Of a stretch of 64,000 bases of DNA, positions 42,431-52,573 are shown piece after piece. This DNA is from Pseudomonas graminis. Lineage in GTDB: Bacteria; Pseudomonadota; Gammaproteobacteria; Pseudomonadales; Pseudomonadaceae. The notes under the pieces were generated by a model. That model saw only the letters and a program-made list of their open reading frames with translations, was not told the origin of the DNA and did not search any database. Position numbers and translations under genes: made by a program. The stretch spans positions 1-64,000 of the forward strand of contig NZ_FOHW01000012.1 in NCBI RefSeq assembly GCF_900111735.1. Direction: 5' to 3'. Within the stretch, counting starts at the first letter, position 1. Every line of letters begins with the position of its first letter.

Positions 42431-43847
42431 TCCGTTTCCTTCAGCGGAAAACAGCCTGCGCTGGCGCTTGCTGTGGAACCTGGGCTTGCTGCTGGTGGTG
42501 CTGATGATCGCCAGCGGCATGAGCGCCTACTGGAACGGACGCGAAGCGGCAGACACCGCTTACGATCGCACTTTGCTGGCCTCGGCACGGACCATCGCCG
42601 CCGGGTTGTCGGAACGCGACGGCACCCTCAGCGCGGACGTGCCCTACGTGGCCCTGGACACCTTCGCCTACGACAGCGCGGGCCGTATCTACTATCAGGT
42701 CAACGACATCAACCAGAAGCTCATTTCGGGCTACGAAAACATCCCCGCGCCGCCGCCGGGCACGCCGCGCACCGACGCTTACCCGGCCCTCGCCAAGTTT
42801 TACAGTGGCCGTTATCAGGGCCAGGACGTGCGGGTGGTCAGCCTGCTCAAGGCCGTGAGCGAGCCAAACATGAACGGCATGGCCGAGATTCGCGTCGCCG
42901 AAACCGAAGAAGCGCGGGTGGATATGGCCCAGGCGCTGATGGCTGATACGCTGTTGCGGCTGGGCATGCTTGGCAGCGGCGCGTTGTTGCTGGTCTGGTT
43001 CACGGTCAGCGCCGCGTTGCGACCACTGGACCGGCTGCGCACGGCGGTGGAAGAACGCCAGCCTGACGATCTGCGCTCATTGCCGTTGGTCGAAGTGCAG
43101 CACGAGTTGCGCCCGCTGGTCAGCTCACTCAATCACTTCACCGAGCGGCTGCGCATGCAGTTCGAGCGCCAGGCGCAATTCATCGCCGACGCCGCCCATG
43201 AATTGCGCACGCCGCTGGCCGCATTGAAGGCGCGACTGGAGCTTGGGTTGCGTGATCAGGAGCCTGCGGCATGGCGCAACACTTTGGAAAGCGCCGCCTC
43301 CGGTACCGACAAACTGACCCACCTGGCCAACCAGTTGCTGTCGCTGGCGCGCATCGAAAACGGCGCGCGGGCCATTGCGGAGGGCGGCGCGCAATTGCTC
43401 GACCTCAGCCAACTGGCGCGCGAGCTGGGCATGGCCATGGCGCCGCTGGCCCACGCCCGGGGTGTGGCGTTGGCTCTGGAAGCCGACGAGCCGGTGTGGA
43501 TGCGCGGCGAACCCACATTACTCAACGAGCTACTGAGCAATCTGGTGGACAACGCCCTGGCTCACACCCCGGCGGGCGGCAACGTGATCTTGCGTGTTCA
43601 CGCGCCGTGCGTGCTCGAAGTCGAGGACGACGGCCCCGGCATCCCGGCCCACGAACGCGAACGGGTGTTCGAGCGATTCTACCGGCGCAATCAGCAGAGC
43701 AAGGGCTCCGGCCTGGGGCTGGCGATTGTGGGAGAAATCTGCAGGGCACATCTGGCGCGCATCACCTTGCATGACGGCGCTCAGCGGGGCTTGAAAGTAA
43801 GGGTGAGTTTTATGGTGCCGGAGTCGGGGCTGGTGGGACTGGTTTGA
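42423..43847 (+). CDS. tctE: Sensor histidine kinase TctE
   Basis: The 474-aa kinase has helix 1 (LLWNLGLLLVVLMIASGMSA), a periplasmic sensor of about 140 residues, helix 2 (GMLGSGALLLVWFTVSAAL), a HAMP-like linker, phosphoacceptor box FIADAAHELRTPLAAL, N box LLSNLVDNALAHTP and G boxes EDDGPGIP and GSGLGLAIVG. It phosphorylates TctD. The start overlaps tctD, giving translational coupling. Confidence 0.92.
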   Translation: MLNPFPSAENSLRWRLLWNLGLLLVVLMIASGMSAYWNGREAADTAYDRTLLASARTIAAGLSERDGTLSADVPYVALDTFAYDSAGRIYYQVNDINQKLISGYENIPAPPPGTPRTDAYPALAKFYSGRYQGQDVRVVSLLKAVSEPNMNGMAEIRVAETEEARVDMAQALMADTLLRLGMLGSGALLLVWFTVSAALRPLDRLRTAVEERQPDDLRSLPLVEVQHELRPLVSSLNHFTERLRMQFERQAQFIADAAHELRTPLAALKARLELGLRDQEPAAWRNTLESAASGTDKLTHLANQLLSLARIENGARAIAEGGAQLLDLSQLARELGMAMAPLAHARGVALALEADEPVWMRGEPTLLNELLSNLVDNALAHTPAGGNVILRVHAPCVLEVEDDGPGIPAHERERVFERFYRRNQQSKGSGLGLAIVGEICRAHLARITLHDGAQRGLKVRVSFMVPESGLVGLV

Positions 43848-43865
43848 CCGGTTAGGCGAAGGCAA

Positions 43866-44687
43866 TCAGTACAACAGCGTCATCGCCTGGTTCATCTCAT
43901 TGATCAGCCCGCCGTCGGCCATGTTCAAACCCAACTGCGCCACGGCCGGCACTGACTGAAAATGCAGGTTCGGGTAAGGCGTGCCGTTCATCTCATGAAT
44001 ATGAATCGTCGCGACCTGCACCAGATCCACATAATCGGCCTGATTCGAGACACGGCTGAAATTCTGGAACTGCCGAGGCACGCTCGCCAGGTTTTCCGGG
44101 AAATCCCATGAACGCAGCAGCCGCTCGCCGATGATCGGATGGATGCGTTCGATCACGTGATTGAGGCTGATCGGGTCGGAGAGCAATTCGTAATTGTCCT
44201 CGGCGTACGTCAGGATCGGCAGCACGCCGATCAGGTGGATCAGCCCGGCGAGGGTGGCCTTGTCAGCCTTGAGGCGCGCACTGCGGTAACTGAGCACGTT
44301 GCTGACCCCGGCCACCTGCATGCTGAGTTTCCAGATGTCGCGCATTTTGGTTTCGATGACGTCGGACTTGGCGTGAAACATTTGCTCCACTACCAGCCCG
44401 ATGGCCAGGTTACAGCTGTAATTCACGCCAAGACGCCGAACCGCCGTCAGCACGTCGCTGACTTCAAAGTTTGGCCGCAGCAAAGGGCTGTTGACGACTT
44501 TGATCAGCCGGGCGGACAACGCGGTGTCACTGCCGATGACCTTGCTCAGCGCCGCAATGGAGATTTCCGAATCTTCCGCCGCCAGGCGGATCTTCAGTGC
44601 AACTTCGGGGAGAGTTGGCAGAAACAGAGCATCCTTGTCGATCGCCTTGATCAGATCCCTCTGCACTTCGTCAGCCATGCTACTCAT
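43866..44687 (-). CDS. HDOD-domain signalling protein
   Basis: The 273-aa protein is a single HDOD domain: FLPTLPEVALKIRLAAEDSE, ALSKVIGSDTALSARLIKVV, NSPLLRPNFEVSDVLTAVRR, and the LGVNYSCNLAIG helix. HDOD proteins lack the catalytic HD pair and act as signalling scaffolds in stress or c-di-GMP pathways. ATG 44687 or 44678 could start it; an upstream frame to 44729 has no ribosome site. It is convergent with tctE. Confidence 0.85.
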   Translation of the reverse strand: MSSMADEVQRDLIKAIDKDALFLPTLPEVALKIRLAAEDSEISIAALSKVIGSDTALSARLIKVVNSPLLRPNFEVSDVLTAVRRLGVNYSCNLAIGLVVEQMFHAKSDVIETKMRDIWKLSMQVAGVSNVLSYRSARLKADKATLAGLIHLIGVLPILTYAEDNYELLSDPISLNHVIERIHPIIGERLLRSWDFPENLASVPRQFQNFSRVSNQADYVDLVQVATIHIHEMNGTPYPNLHFQSVPAVAQLGLNMADGGLINEMNQAMTLLY

Positions 44688-44784
44688 ATTGGATCTCTGG
44701 ACATTGCATTCCGGCCAACGGCCGTCCACTCAGTGGTCCGGCGCTGGAAACTACGCTGACGTCTTGCACATGCTTCAACCGGGT

Positions 44785-45726
44785 TCAACGCTGTGTTTCG
44801 AGCTTCGCGTCGAGGGTGTATGGCAAATCGTTTAATTGCAGGGCTTCGCCATCTGCCGCACCAAGGTGGATCCGACCGTCTTCCGCCGCATCCGCCTGCA
44901 AGACCGCCAGCACCTCGATCCCGACATCAGACCGGGCCGCGATCACAACGTTGCCTACCGCACTTGAATGAACTGGCGAAAACAGTGCAGAGCCCGCTTC
45001 GGGCAGTTCGGTGCCTCCCATGGTGAGGCGATACAGCCGGCGTTTCAGCTTGCCGAGGTATTGCATACGCGCCACGATTTCCTGGCCGGTGTAGCAACCT
45101 TTCTTGAAACTCACACCGCCCACGGCTTGCAGGTTGATCATCTGCGGAATGAACTCTTCGCGGGTCTGCCCGAACACCTGGCCGATGCCGGCGCGGATCT
45201 GCCCCAGCAGCCAGTCGTTCAGCGGCGCTTCTGGCACGTGGGCGATCAGCCGGCTGCGCACATCCTCGGCCTGCTCGGCACGCACCCACAATTCGGCGCG
45301 GGCAGGGGAGACGCGGACGGCGATGAGGTCATTGGCGCGGACGACCGAGTCGGTTTCCTGTGCGAGGTCGAGGCCGAGACTGACGAGCGCGCCGTCACCG
45401 TCCTGCAAACCGAATCGTACCCAGGACGCGCTTTCGTCGGTCAGTTTTGATTTGGAGAAGACTGCGTATTTCTTCAGGTCCAGCAATTGCGCTTCGATCA
45501 GCTCGCTGGCCATTGCCAGCAGCATGCCGTCACCTTCATGCAGGATGCGAAAGCTGGACTGCATGCGGCCTTTTTGCGTGCAGCGGGCACCGAGGGTGGC
45601 CCGGGCTTCGCCGAGGTAATCAATGTTGCAAGTCAGTTGGCCTTGCAGGAATTTGCCGGCATCCACGCCGCGAACGGCGAGCACACCTTCGTGGGACAGG
45701 GGACAGAAAAAAGCTGTAACGGCCAT
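44785..45726 (-). CDS. ygfZ: tRNA-modifying / iron-sulfur assembly protein YgfZ
   Basis: The 313-aa folate-binding protein supports repair or assembly of some Fe-S enzymes such as MiaB. The diagnostic KGCYTGQE motif appears in VSFKKGCYTGQEIVARMQYL, and the GcvT-like N-terminal domain includes GVDAGKFLQGQLTCNI. It is divergent from sdhE, another assembly factor, with 143 nt between them. Confidence 0.92.
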   Translation of the reverse strand: MAVTAFFCPLSHEGVLAVRGVDAGKFLQGQLTCNIDYLGEARATLGARCTQKGRMQSSFRILHEGDGMLLAMASELIEAQLLDLKKYAVFSKSKLTDESASWVRFGLQDGDGALVSLGLDLAQETDSVVRANDLIAVRVSPARAELWVRAEQAEDVRSRLIAHVPEAPLNDWLLGQIRAGIGQVFGQTREEFIPQMINLQAVGGVSFKKGCYTGQEIVARMQYLGKLKRRLYRLTMGGTELPEAGSALFSPVHSSAVGNVVIAARSDVGIEVLAVLQADAAEDGRIHLGAADGEALQLNDLPYTLDAKLETQR

Positions 45727-45869
45727 GAGTCATCGCAGGGGTAGAAGTCTGGGGGACCATCATAGTGCCGCGTGCCGCTAATGGGTATACGCAAAAAGCC
45801 GAGACCAACTCCAGGTACGCCCCGGGACGATGCGCCTGTATACTCGCCGGCAAATTCGAGGAGCACTCC

Positions 45870-46124
45870 ATGGTCGAAGATGTTGAACTCAATCGCCTCT
45901 TTTGGCACAGCCGTCGCGGCATGCTCGAGCTGGACGTATTGCTGGTGCCGTTCGTCAAAGAAGTCTACCCGACGCTCAACCAGGTCGATCGCGACCTCTA
46001 CGTGCGCCTGCTGACCTGTGAAGATCAGGACATGTTCGGCTGGTTCATGCAGCGCGCGGAATCCGAAGATCCGGAGCTGCAGCGCATGGTTCGGATGATC
46101 CTGGACCGTGTCCAGCCGAAGTGA
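45870..46124 (+). CDS. sdhE: Succinate dehydrogenase flavinylation factor SdhE
   Basis: The 84-aa protein promotes covalent FAD attachment to SdhA. The conserved RRGMLELD (residues 15-22) and the FGWFM segment are present. GAGGAG lies 7 nt before ATG 45870, which decides the start over the longer frame from 45765. The end overlaps ygfX. Confidence 0.92.
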   Translation: MVEDVELNRLFWHSRRGMLELDVLLVPFVKEVYPTLNQVDRDLYVRLLTCEDQDMFGWFMQRAESEDPELQRMVRMILDRVQPK

Positions 46125-46575
46125 TCGTTTTGAATGCCGTTGGCGGCCCTCCCGTGCGCTGCTGACGGCATACCTCGTCGCGCAAGTTCTTGCGCTGGCG
46201 TCGACAGTTCTCCTTTCAATTCCCCTGTGGGCAAAGGCCGTCGTCGTTTTGCTGTGCGCCTTGCACGCATCACGCAGTCTTCGGATGTTCATTCTGCTCG
46301 ATCAGCCGCAGTCTCCTGCCGGGCTGAGGCGGGACAGCAACGGCTGGGCTTTGTGGAACGAAGAGGGCGGCTGGCAGCCGGTGCAGCTACGTCCGGACAG
46401 CCTGGCGCTGCCGCACATGGTTGTGCTGCGTTTCAGAGCGGTGACGGGCCATTGGCTGAGCCGCTGGTGGGTGCGAAGCCTGTGCATCCCGGCAGACGCC
46501 ATGGCGCCGGATAGCCACCGACGCCTGCGTTTGCGCCTGAAATTCAGCCGGCAAAGGTGGGCGGCACCAGAATAG
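46108..46575 (+). CDS. YgfX (CptA-like) membrane protein
   Basis: The 155-aa protein starts at GTG 46108 inside the end of sdhE. It has two adjacent helices ([20 protein letters not shown] and a following one) and a cytoplasmic C-terminal part, the standard YgfX layout. In Enterobacteria ygfX is paired with sdhE and has been described as a toxin-like inhibitor of cell-division proteins; that role is not shown here. Its 3' end overlaps the convergent nadB gene by 32 bp. Confidence 0.8.
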   Translation: MSSRSDRFECRWRPSRALLTAYLVAQVLALASTVLLSIPLWAKAVVVLLCALHASRSLRMFILLDQPQSPAGLRRDSNGWALWNEEGGWQPVQLRPDSLALPHMVVLRFRAVTGHWLSRWWVRSLCIPADAMAPDSHRRLRLRLKFSRQRWAAPE

Positions 46576-48160
46576 TGTCCAGCGCTTCGGGCAGCATATC
46601 CGGGTAATCCAGCGTGTAGTGAAGCCCGCGGCTTTCTTTGCGCGCCATCGCCGAAGCAATCATCAGCTCTGCCACCTGGGCCAGGTTGCGTAACTCGATC
46701 AGATCCCGGCTGACCTTGTAGTTACTGTAGAACTCGTCGATCTCGTCCAGCAACAGCCGCACCCGATGCCGGGCGCGCTGCAGTCGCTTGTTGGTCCGCA
46801 CGATGCCCACGTAGTCCCACATGAACCGACGCAGCTCATCCCAATTGTGGGCGATGATCACGTCCTCGTCGGAATCGGTTACCTGAGTCGCATCCCATGC
46901 CGGCAGGTTTTGCGGCTGCGGGACGTGATCGAGCTGGGTAACGATGTCTACCGCGGCGGAGCGGGCGTACACAAAGCATTCCAGCAGCGAGTTGCTGGCC
47001 ATGCGGTTGGCGCCGTGCAGGCCGGTGAAGCTGGTCTCGCCGATTGCGTACAGCCCGGGCACATCGGTGCGGCCCTGTTGGTCAACCAGAACACCGCCAC
47101 AGGTGTAGTGAGCCGCCGGAACCACGGGGATAGGCTGACGCGTGATGTCGATGCCGAACGTGAGGCAGCGCTCGTACACCGTCGGGAAGTGGCTCTTGAT
47201 GAACTCTTCGGACTGGTGACTGATGTCCAGAAACACGCAGTCGGCGCCCAGGCGTTTCATCTCGTGGTCAATGGCGCGGGCAACGATGTCGCGTGGCGCC
47301 AGCTCGGCCCGTGGGTCAAAACGCTGCATGAAGCGCTCGCCATTGGGCAGCTTCAGGTGAGCGCCTTCGCCGCGCAGGGCTTCGGTAATCAGAAAGCTCT
47401 TGGCTTGCGGGTGATAGAGGCAGGTAGGGTGGAACTGGTTGAACTCAAGATTGCCCACGCGGCAGCCCGTACGCCAGGCCATCGCGATGCCGTCGCCGCA
47501 AGCGCCGTCGGGGTTGCTGGTGTACAGGTAGACCTTCGCCGCGCCGCCGGACGCCAGAATGGTGAAGCGCGCGCTGTGGGTGTCGACCTCTCCCGTCGAA
47601 CGATCCAGCACGTAAGCGCCCAGGCAGCGCTGCCCATCGAGCCCCAGCCGGGGCTCGGTGATGAGATCGACCGCCACGCGCTGTTCCAGTAATTCGATAT
47701 TGGGGCGTGCGCTGGCCTGCGCCAGCAAGGTGCGGAAGATTGCAGCACCGGTGGCGTCGGCGGCGTGAATGATCCGGCGGTGGCTGTGCCCCCCTTCGCG
47801 GGTGAGGTGAAACTCGAAACCGCCGTCCACGACGGTCGACGGGTCATCCCGGGTAAAGGGCACGCCAAGGTCGATCAGCCACTGAATGGCCTCGCGGCTG
47901 TGCTCGACGGTAAACCGGACTGCGTCCTCATTGCACAGACCGCCGCCCGCGTTGAGGGTGTCTTCCACATGGGACTGTATGGTGTCGGCGTCATCCAGCA
48001 CCGCCGCGACACCGCCTTGGGCCCAGAACGTCGAACCGTTCGCCAGATCACCTTTGCTGAGGACCGCCACGCGCAAATGCCCGGGCAATGTCAGTGCAAG
48101 ACTCAAACCGGCTGCGCCGGACCCTATTACCAATACGTCGTGCTGGAAATGCTGACTCAT
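46544..48160 (-). CDS. nadB: L-aspartate oxidase NadB
   Basis: The 538-aa flavoenzyme oxidises L-aspartate to iminoaspartate in de novo NAD synthesis. The FAD-binding [11 protein letters not shown] lies near the N-terminus, followed by [12 protein letters not shown], the active-site region [14 protein letters not shown], and the C-terminal FAD segment [20 protein letters not shown] with [10 protein letters not shown]. It is divergent from algU, the usual Pseudomonas arrangement. Confidence 0.95.
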   Translation of the reverse strand: MSQHFQHDVLVIGSGAAGLSLALTLPGHLRVAVLSKGDLANGSTFWAQGGVAAVLDDADTIQSHVEDTLNAGGGLCNEDAVRFTVEHSREAIQWLIDLGVPFTRDDPSTVVDGGFEFHLTREGGHSHRRIIHAADATGAAIFRTLLAQASARPNIELLEQRVAVDLITEPRLGLDGQRCLGAYVLDRSTGEVDTHSARFTILASGGAAKVYLYTSNPDGACGDGIAMAWRTGCRVGNLEFNQFHPTCLYHPQAKSFLITEALRGEGAHLKLPNGERFMQRFDPRAELAPRDIVARAIDHEMKRLGADCVFLDISHQSEEFIKSHFPTVYERCLTFGIDITRQPIPVVPAAHYTCGGVLVDQQGRTDVPGLYAIGETSFTGLHGANRMASNSLLECFVYARSAAVDIVTQLDHVPQPQNLPAWDATQVTDSDEDVIIAHNWDELRRFMWDYVGIVRTNKRLQRARHRVRLLLDEIDEFYSNYKVSRDLIELRNLAQVAELMIASAMARKESRGLHYTLDYPDMLPEALDTILVPPTFAG

Positions 48161-48569
48161 CTCAGGTACCGGCGTCTAAATGGCCACTAGTATAAGCAAG
48201 TGCGGAACGGCACAATGTCCGCGCTTTATGGCAACGGTGAATCACGGTGGGAGCGGAGTGTGCGCCAACCCGCAATGTCCCGCACCCCGTTTGATGGACG
48301 CGATCTTTCCTACAGCTTCATATGGATTGAGTCCTACAACTGACGGGGCATGTGTCTTACGTCCAATAATGAACGGCGGGAACTTTTCACGAACCTGTAC
48401 GTTCAATAGTGGGTTGCCCATAAAGGAACAGCGTCGACGTTGCGCAGTGGCAGTTTTCAGCCAGTACCAACGGTTTTGACGACAAGATTATTTACGCAGC
48501 CGACCTGGTTCGAGCGGCGTTTTCTGTGCGGGCAGCAGACGCCCGCCGGAAACTTGCTTGAAGGGGGGA

Positions 48570-48597
48570 GAACTTTTGCTTAAAGCCCGAGTCTATG
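48570..48597 (+). promoter_or_regulatory. AlgU-dependent (autoregulatory) promoter of algU
   Basis: GAACTT (48570-48575), a 16-nt spacer and TCTAT (48592-48596) match the AlgU/RpoE consensus (GAACTT-N16/17-TCtgA). It lies 59 nt before the algU start. A second GAACTT at 48380 with TCAAT 17 nt later is a weaker candidate. The nadB-algU gap 48161-48655 holds no other gene. Confidence 0.8.
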
Positions 48598-48655
48598 TTT
48601 GCAAGCCTGCGAAAGAGCCGATGCGATGCTCCTTTAAGCTTTATGAGGAGTGTTC

Positions 48656-49237
48656 ATGCTAACCCAGGAAGAAGATCAGCAGCTGGTTGAGCGTGTACAA
48701 CGCGGCGACAAGCGAGCATTTGATCTGCTAGTGGTGAAATATCAGCACAAGATTCTTGGGTTGATCGTGAGATTCGTTCACGACACCCACGAAGCCCAGG
48801 ATGTTGCGCAAGAGGCGTTTATCAAAGCCTACCGCGCGCTTGGTAACTTCCGCGGTGACAGTGCGTTTTATACGTGGCTGTACCGTATCGCCATCAACAC
48901 GGCGAAGAACTATCTGGTGTCGCGAGGTCGGCGGCCGCCGGATAGCGATGTCAGATCGGAAGACGCGGAGTTCTATGATGGCGATCACGGCCTCAAGGAC
49001 ATCGAGTCGCCAGAACGGGCATTGCTGCGGGATGAGATCGAGGGCACTGTCCATCGAACCATTCAGCTACTGCCAGAAGATTTGCGTACAGCTTTAACTT
49101 TGCGTGAGTTCGACGGTCTGAGTTACGAAGACATTGCCAGTGTCATGCAATGTCCGGTTGGTACCGTGCGCTCTCGCATTTTTCGCGCTCGGGAAGCCAT
49201 CGACAAAGCCTTGCAACCTCTGTTGCAGGAAACCTGA
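48656..49237 (+). CDS. algU: ECF sigma factor AlgU (RpoE, sigma22)
   Basis: The 193-aa length equals P. aeruginosa AlgU. Region 2 is visible as DLLVVKYQHKILGLIVRFVH, HEAQDVAQEAFIKAYRAL and FYTWLYRIAINTAKNYL, and region 4 as LREFDGLSYEDIASVMQCPV then GTVRSRIFRAREAI. It directs envelope-stress and alginate transcription. GAGGAG precedes ATG 48656, which is preferred to GTG 48650. It heads the algU-mucA-mucB-mucD operon. Confidence 0.96.
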   Translation: MLTQEEDQQLVERVQRGDKRAFDLLVVKYQHKILGLIVRFVHDTHEAQDVAQEAFIKAYRALGNFRGDSAFYTWLYRIAINTAKNYLVSRGRRPPDSDVRSEDAEFYDGDHGLKDIESPERALLRDEIEGTVHRTIQLLPEDLRTALTLREFDGLSYEDIASVMQCPVGTVRSRIFRAREAIDKALQPLLQET

Positions 49238-49270
49238 GACAGCGGCGATAGCCACAAGAGAGGAACCGCC

Positions 49271-49858
49271 ATGAGTCGTGAAGCCCTGCAGGAATCGCTG
49301 TCCGCGGTGATGGATAACGAAGCGGACGAACTGGAACTGCGTCGCGTGCTTAGCGCCATTGAAGATGCTGATACACGCGCCACCTGGTCCCGTTATCAGA
49401 TTGCCCGTGCAGCGATGCATAAAGAACTATTGATGCCTCATCTGGATATATCGGCTGCCGTTGCTGCCGGGATCGCCGATGAAGTCAGCCCGCTCAAGGC
49501 CGGCCGTGGCCCTTGGCGCACAATGGGTCGTCTGGCGGTAGCCGCCTCGGTGACTGTGGCCGTTCTGGCCGGCGTGCGTTTGTACAATCAGGACGAAATT
49601 GCAGGGGCGCAACTGGCTCAGCAATCTCAGCCGGCCACCGTTGCAATGCCGCAGGCGAAAGGCCCGGCAGTGTTGGCAGGCTACACCGAGGGCGAGCAGT
49701 CCCCGGGTCCGATGGCGAGCGGTGTGCTGCAGAACCAGGCTGGCTGGCATGACCAGCGTCTGCCGGGTTACCTTCGTCAGCATGCACAGCAAGCTGCAAT
49801 GAAAGGCGCTGAAGGCGCTCTGCCATATGCTCGTGCTGCAAGCCTGGAAAACCGTTAA
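49271..49858 (+). CDS. mucA: Anti-sigma factor MucA
   Basis: The 195-aa inner-membrane protein sequesters AlgU through its N-terminal RseA-like domain (MSREALQESLSAVMDNEADE, residues 1-75). One membrane helix spans about 86-103 (GRLAVAASVTVAVLAGV), and a periplasmic tail of about 90 residues is the site of regulated proteolysis. The reading frame is intact, so no mucoidy-type truncation is present. Confidence 0.94.
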   Translation: MSREALQESLSAVMDNEADELELRRVLSAIEDADTRATWSRYQIARAAMHKELLMPHLDISAAVAAGIADEVSPLKAGRGPWRTMGRLAVAASVTVAVLAGVRLYNQDEIAGAQLAQQSQPATVAMPQAKGPAVLAGYTEGEQSPGPMASGVLQNQAGWHDQRLPGYLRQHAQQAAMKGAEGALPYARAASLENR

Positions 49859-49866
49859 GGAGGATC

Positions 49867-50829
49867 ATGCGCGCCATCCCTCTATTGCCGATTCTGCTTG
49901 GTGGATGGCTGGTCCTTCCAGCTCATGCCGATGATGCGCAAGACAATCTGAAGCGTCTTGCGCAGGCAGAGCAGCAACAAAGCTATACCGGCACATTCGT
50001 CTACGAGCGTAACGGTAGCTTCTCTACTCACCGAATCTGGCAGCGCGTTACCGACGGCAAGGTTCGGGAGCATCTTCTTCAACTGGATGGCTCTCCTCAG
50101 GAAGTACTGCGCGTTGATGGGGTTACCCAGTGCGTCAGCGGTACCCTCGAGGAGGGCGTGTCCAGCGTCCCCGATTCTCCGGCGCGAGCCTTCGATGCCG
50201 CCAGGTTGTCATCCTGGTATGACATCAAGTCGGCAGGTACGTCACGTGTGGCCGGACGCCTGGCCAATGTCGTGACACTCACGCCTCGTGATCAGCACCG
50301 TTACGGCATCGAACTTCACCTCGACAATGAAACTGGCTTGCCGCTGAAGTCATTGTTGCTCAGCGACAAGGGCCAATTGCTCGAGCGTTTTCAATTCACT
50401 GATCTCAATACCTCGCAGCCACTGACCGATCAGATGCTGTCGCCAGGTGCTGACTGCAAGCCGGTCGAAGTGGTCAAGTCCAAGGCTGATGCGCCCAGGC
50501 AGAAGGTTGCATGGCGCTCCGACTGGCTGCCTCCTGGTTTTGATCTGAGCAGTGCTGCCGCCCGCAAGGACCCGGATTCCAAGAGCCTGGTGACGAGCCT
50601 GATGTATGACGATGGTCTCGCCCGTTTCTCGGTGTTCGTCGAGCCAGTCACCGGCGCAGCTGTCACGGACATTCGTACCCAGTTGGGTCCGACCGTTGCT
50701 GTCTCCCGCCGCGTAACAACGCAGAAGGGTGATGCAATGGTAACCGTGGTCGGCGAGATCCCGATCGGTACGGCCGAGCGCATCGCGTTGTCGATGCGAG
50801 ATGACGCTGCGTCCACGAGCAAAAACTGA
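49867..50829 (+). CDS. mucB: AlgU regulator MucB (RseB family)
   Basis: The 320-aa periplasmic protein has a signal peptide (MRAIPLLPILLGGWLVLPAHA) and the two-domain RseB fold (RLAQAEQQQSYTGTFVYERN; VAWRSDWLPPGFDLSSAAAR). It protects MucA from proteolysis and senses envelope signals. AAGGAGG just after mucA gives strong coupled translation. Confidence 0.93.
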   Translation: MRAIPLLPILLGGWLVLPAHADDAQDNLKRLAQAEQQQSYTGTFVYERNGSFSTHRIWQRVTDGKVREHLLQLDGSPQEVLRVDGVTQCVSGTLEEGVSSVPDSPARAFDAARLSSWYDIKSAGTSRVAGRLANVVTLTPRDQHRYGIELHLDNETGLPLKSLLLSDKGQLLERFQFTDLNTSQPLTDQMLSPGADCKPVEVVKSKADAPRQKVAWRSDWLPPGFDLSSAAARKDPDSKSLVTSLMYDDGLARFSVFVEPVTGAAVTDIRTQLGPTVAVSRRVTTQKGDAMVTVVGEIPIGTAERIALSMRDDAASTSKN

Positions 50830-50972
50830 TTCTGCACACCGGTGATGGTCACCATGAAAAAGGTTTCATTTGGCCGTTTCACGTTCACAAGCCTGTAAAT
50901 ATGGGCTTCACTGGTACTGCTGAAATGTTTAGTGCGCTTTGTCGGTTGCAATCGGATGTGTTTTTTTCTATA

Positions 50973-51005
50973 GGTCACAGCTTCGCAGCTGTGGCCTTTG
51001 TTGTT
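50973..51005 (+). terminator. Hairpin between mucB and mucD, possible terminator or attenuator
   Basis: GGTCACAGC pairs with GCTGTGGCC around a TTCGCA-type loop (50973-50996), followed by TTTGTTGTTT. The 292-bp mucB-mucD gap has no open frame resembling mucC. Some read-through or a separate mucD promoter would be needed. Confidence 0.55.
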
Positions 51006-51121
51006 TCAGGGTCCAGGAAACTGGAGCAGATACAGGCGTCGCTGGAAACTGCGACGTACAGATGCTTCGCGAGCCTGCGGGCTCGTACCGCTTAACCATG
51101 CTCGTTGTAAACGGGAGCCAT

Positions 51122-52558
51122 ATGTCGATACCACGTTTGAAACCTTACCTGGCCTGGATGGCCGCTGTGCTGATGCTTGGACAGGTCGTCACCGCTCAGG
51201 CCGAAGCCCTGCCGGACTTCACCTCTCTGGTGGAGCAGGCTTCCCCTGCAGTCGTCAACATCAGCACGCGTCAGAAGTTGCCGGATCGCTCGGTTGCCCA
51301 GGGTCAGATGCCTGACATGGAAGGCCTGCCGCCGATGCTTCGCGAATTCCTCGAGCGCAGCACGCCGCCAGGATCCCGTGCGCCGGGAGGCGGCAAGGGC
51401 GATCGTCAGCGTGAGGCTCAGTCATTGGGCTCGGGCTTCATCATTTCCGCTGACGGCTTCATCCTGACCAACAATCACGTGATCGATGGCGCTGACGAGA
51501 TTCTCGTGCGTCTTTCAGATCGCAGCGAGATGAAGGCCAAGCTGATCGGCACGGATCCACGTACCGACGTCGCGGTGCTGAAGATCGATGGCAAGGATCT
51601 TCCTACCGTCAAGCTGGGTAACTCCGACAAACTGAAGGTCGGTGAGTGGGTGCTGGCGATCGGCTCGCCGTTCGGCTTCGATCACTCGGTGACCAAAGGC
51701 ATCGTCAGTGCCAAGGGCCGCAGTCTGCCGAATGACACGTACGTGCCGTTCATTCAGACCGACGTGGCGATCAACCCGGGTAACTCGGGTGGGCCGCTGT
51801 TCAACATGGCGGGCGAAGTGGTGGGGATCAACTCGCAGATATTCACCCGTTCCGGTGGTTTCATGGGCCTGTCGTTCGCGATCCCCATCGACGTGGCGAT
51901 GGACGTTGCCAACCAGCTCAAGGCCAGCGGCAAGGTCAATCGTGGCTGGCTGGGTGTCGTGATTCAGGAAGTGAACAAAGACCTGGCCGAGTCCTTCGGT
52001 CTGGACAAGCCGGCCGGTGCGCTGGTGGCTCAAGTACTCGAAGACGGACCGGCCGCCAAAGGTGGTTTGCAGGTCGGCGACGTGATCCTGAGCGCCAATG
52101 GCACGCCGATCGTGATGTCCGCAGATCTGCCGCACTTGATCGGCAATTTGAAGGATGGCAGCAAGGCCGAGCTCGAAGTGATTCGTGACGGCAAGCGTCA
52201 GAAGCTCACCGTGACCGTGGGTGCATTGCCGGCCGAAGGCGAAGAGATGGGCGCGGCCGACACCGGTGTCGAGCGCAGCAGCAACCGCCTGGGCGTGTCG
52301 GTGGTCGATCTGACCGCTGAACAGATGAAGTCGCTGGACCTGAAGGGCGGCGTCGTTATCAAGGAAGTTCAGGAGGGTCCTGCTTCCCTGATCGGTTTGC
52401 AGGCGGGTGATGTCATCACTCACTTGAATAACCAGGCCATCACGTCGTCCAAGCAGTTCACTGAAGTAGCCAAGGGCCTGCCGAAGAACCGCTCTGTCTC
52501 CATGCGCGTTCTGCGTCAGGGCCGTGCGACGTTCATCACGTTCAAACTGGCGGAATAA
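51122..52558 (+). CDS. mucD: Periplasmic serine protease MucD (DegP/HtrA type)
   Basis: The 478-aa protease degrades misfolded envelope proteins and dampens AlgU activation. A signal peptide (residues 1-27) precedes a trypsin-like domain with triad H119 (LTNNHVIDG), D149 (DPRTDVAVL) and S222 (NPGNSGGP). Two PDZ domains follow (VQEVNKDLAESF-type start and LGVSVVDLTAEQMKSLDLKG). ATG 51122 is chosen by GGGAG upstream. The longer frame from 50939 runs through the hairpin region. Confidence 0.94.
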   Translation: MSIPRLKPYLAWMAAVLMLGQVVTAQAEALPDFTSLVEQASPAVVNISTRQKLPDRSVAQGQMPDMEGLPPMLREFLERSTPPGSRAPGGGKGDRQREAQSLGSGFIISADGFILTNNHVIDGADEILVRLSDRSEMKAKLIGTDPRTDVAVLKIDGKDLPTVKLGNSDKLKVGEWVLAIGSPFGFDHSVTKGIVSAKGRSLPNDTYVPFIQTDVAINPGNSGGPLFNMAGEVVGINSQIFTRSGGFMGLSFAIPIDVAMDVANQLKASGKVNRGWLGVVIQEVNKDLAESFGLDKPAGALVAQVLEDGPAAKGGLQVGDVILSANGTPIVMSADLPHLIGNLKDGSKAELEVIRDGKRQKLTVTVGALPAEGEEMGAADTGVERSSNRLGVSVVDLTAEQMKSLDLKGGVVIKEVQEGPASLIGLQAGDVITHLNNQAITSSKQFTEVAKGLPKNRSVSMRVLRQGRATFITFKLAE

Positions 52559-52573
52559 CCCGTCGGGAACAGC

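Noticed and set aside
48380..48407. Second AlgU promoter upstream of algU
   Set aside because: The -35 matches GAACTT, but the -10 (TCAAT) is poor; noted only as weak.
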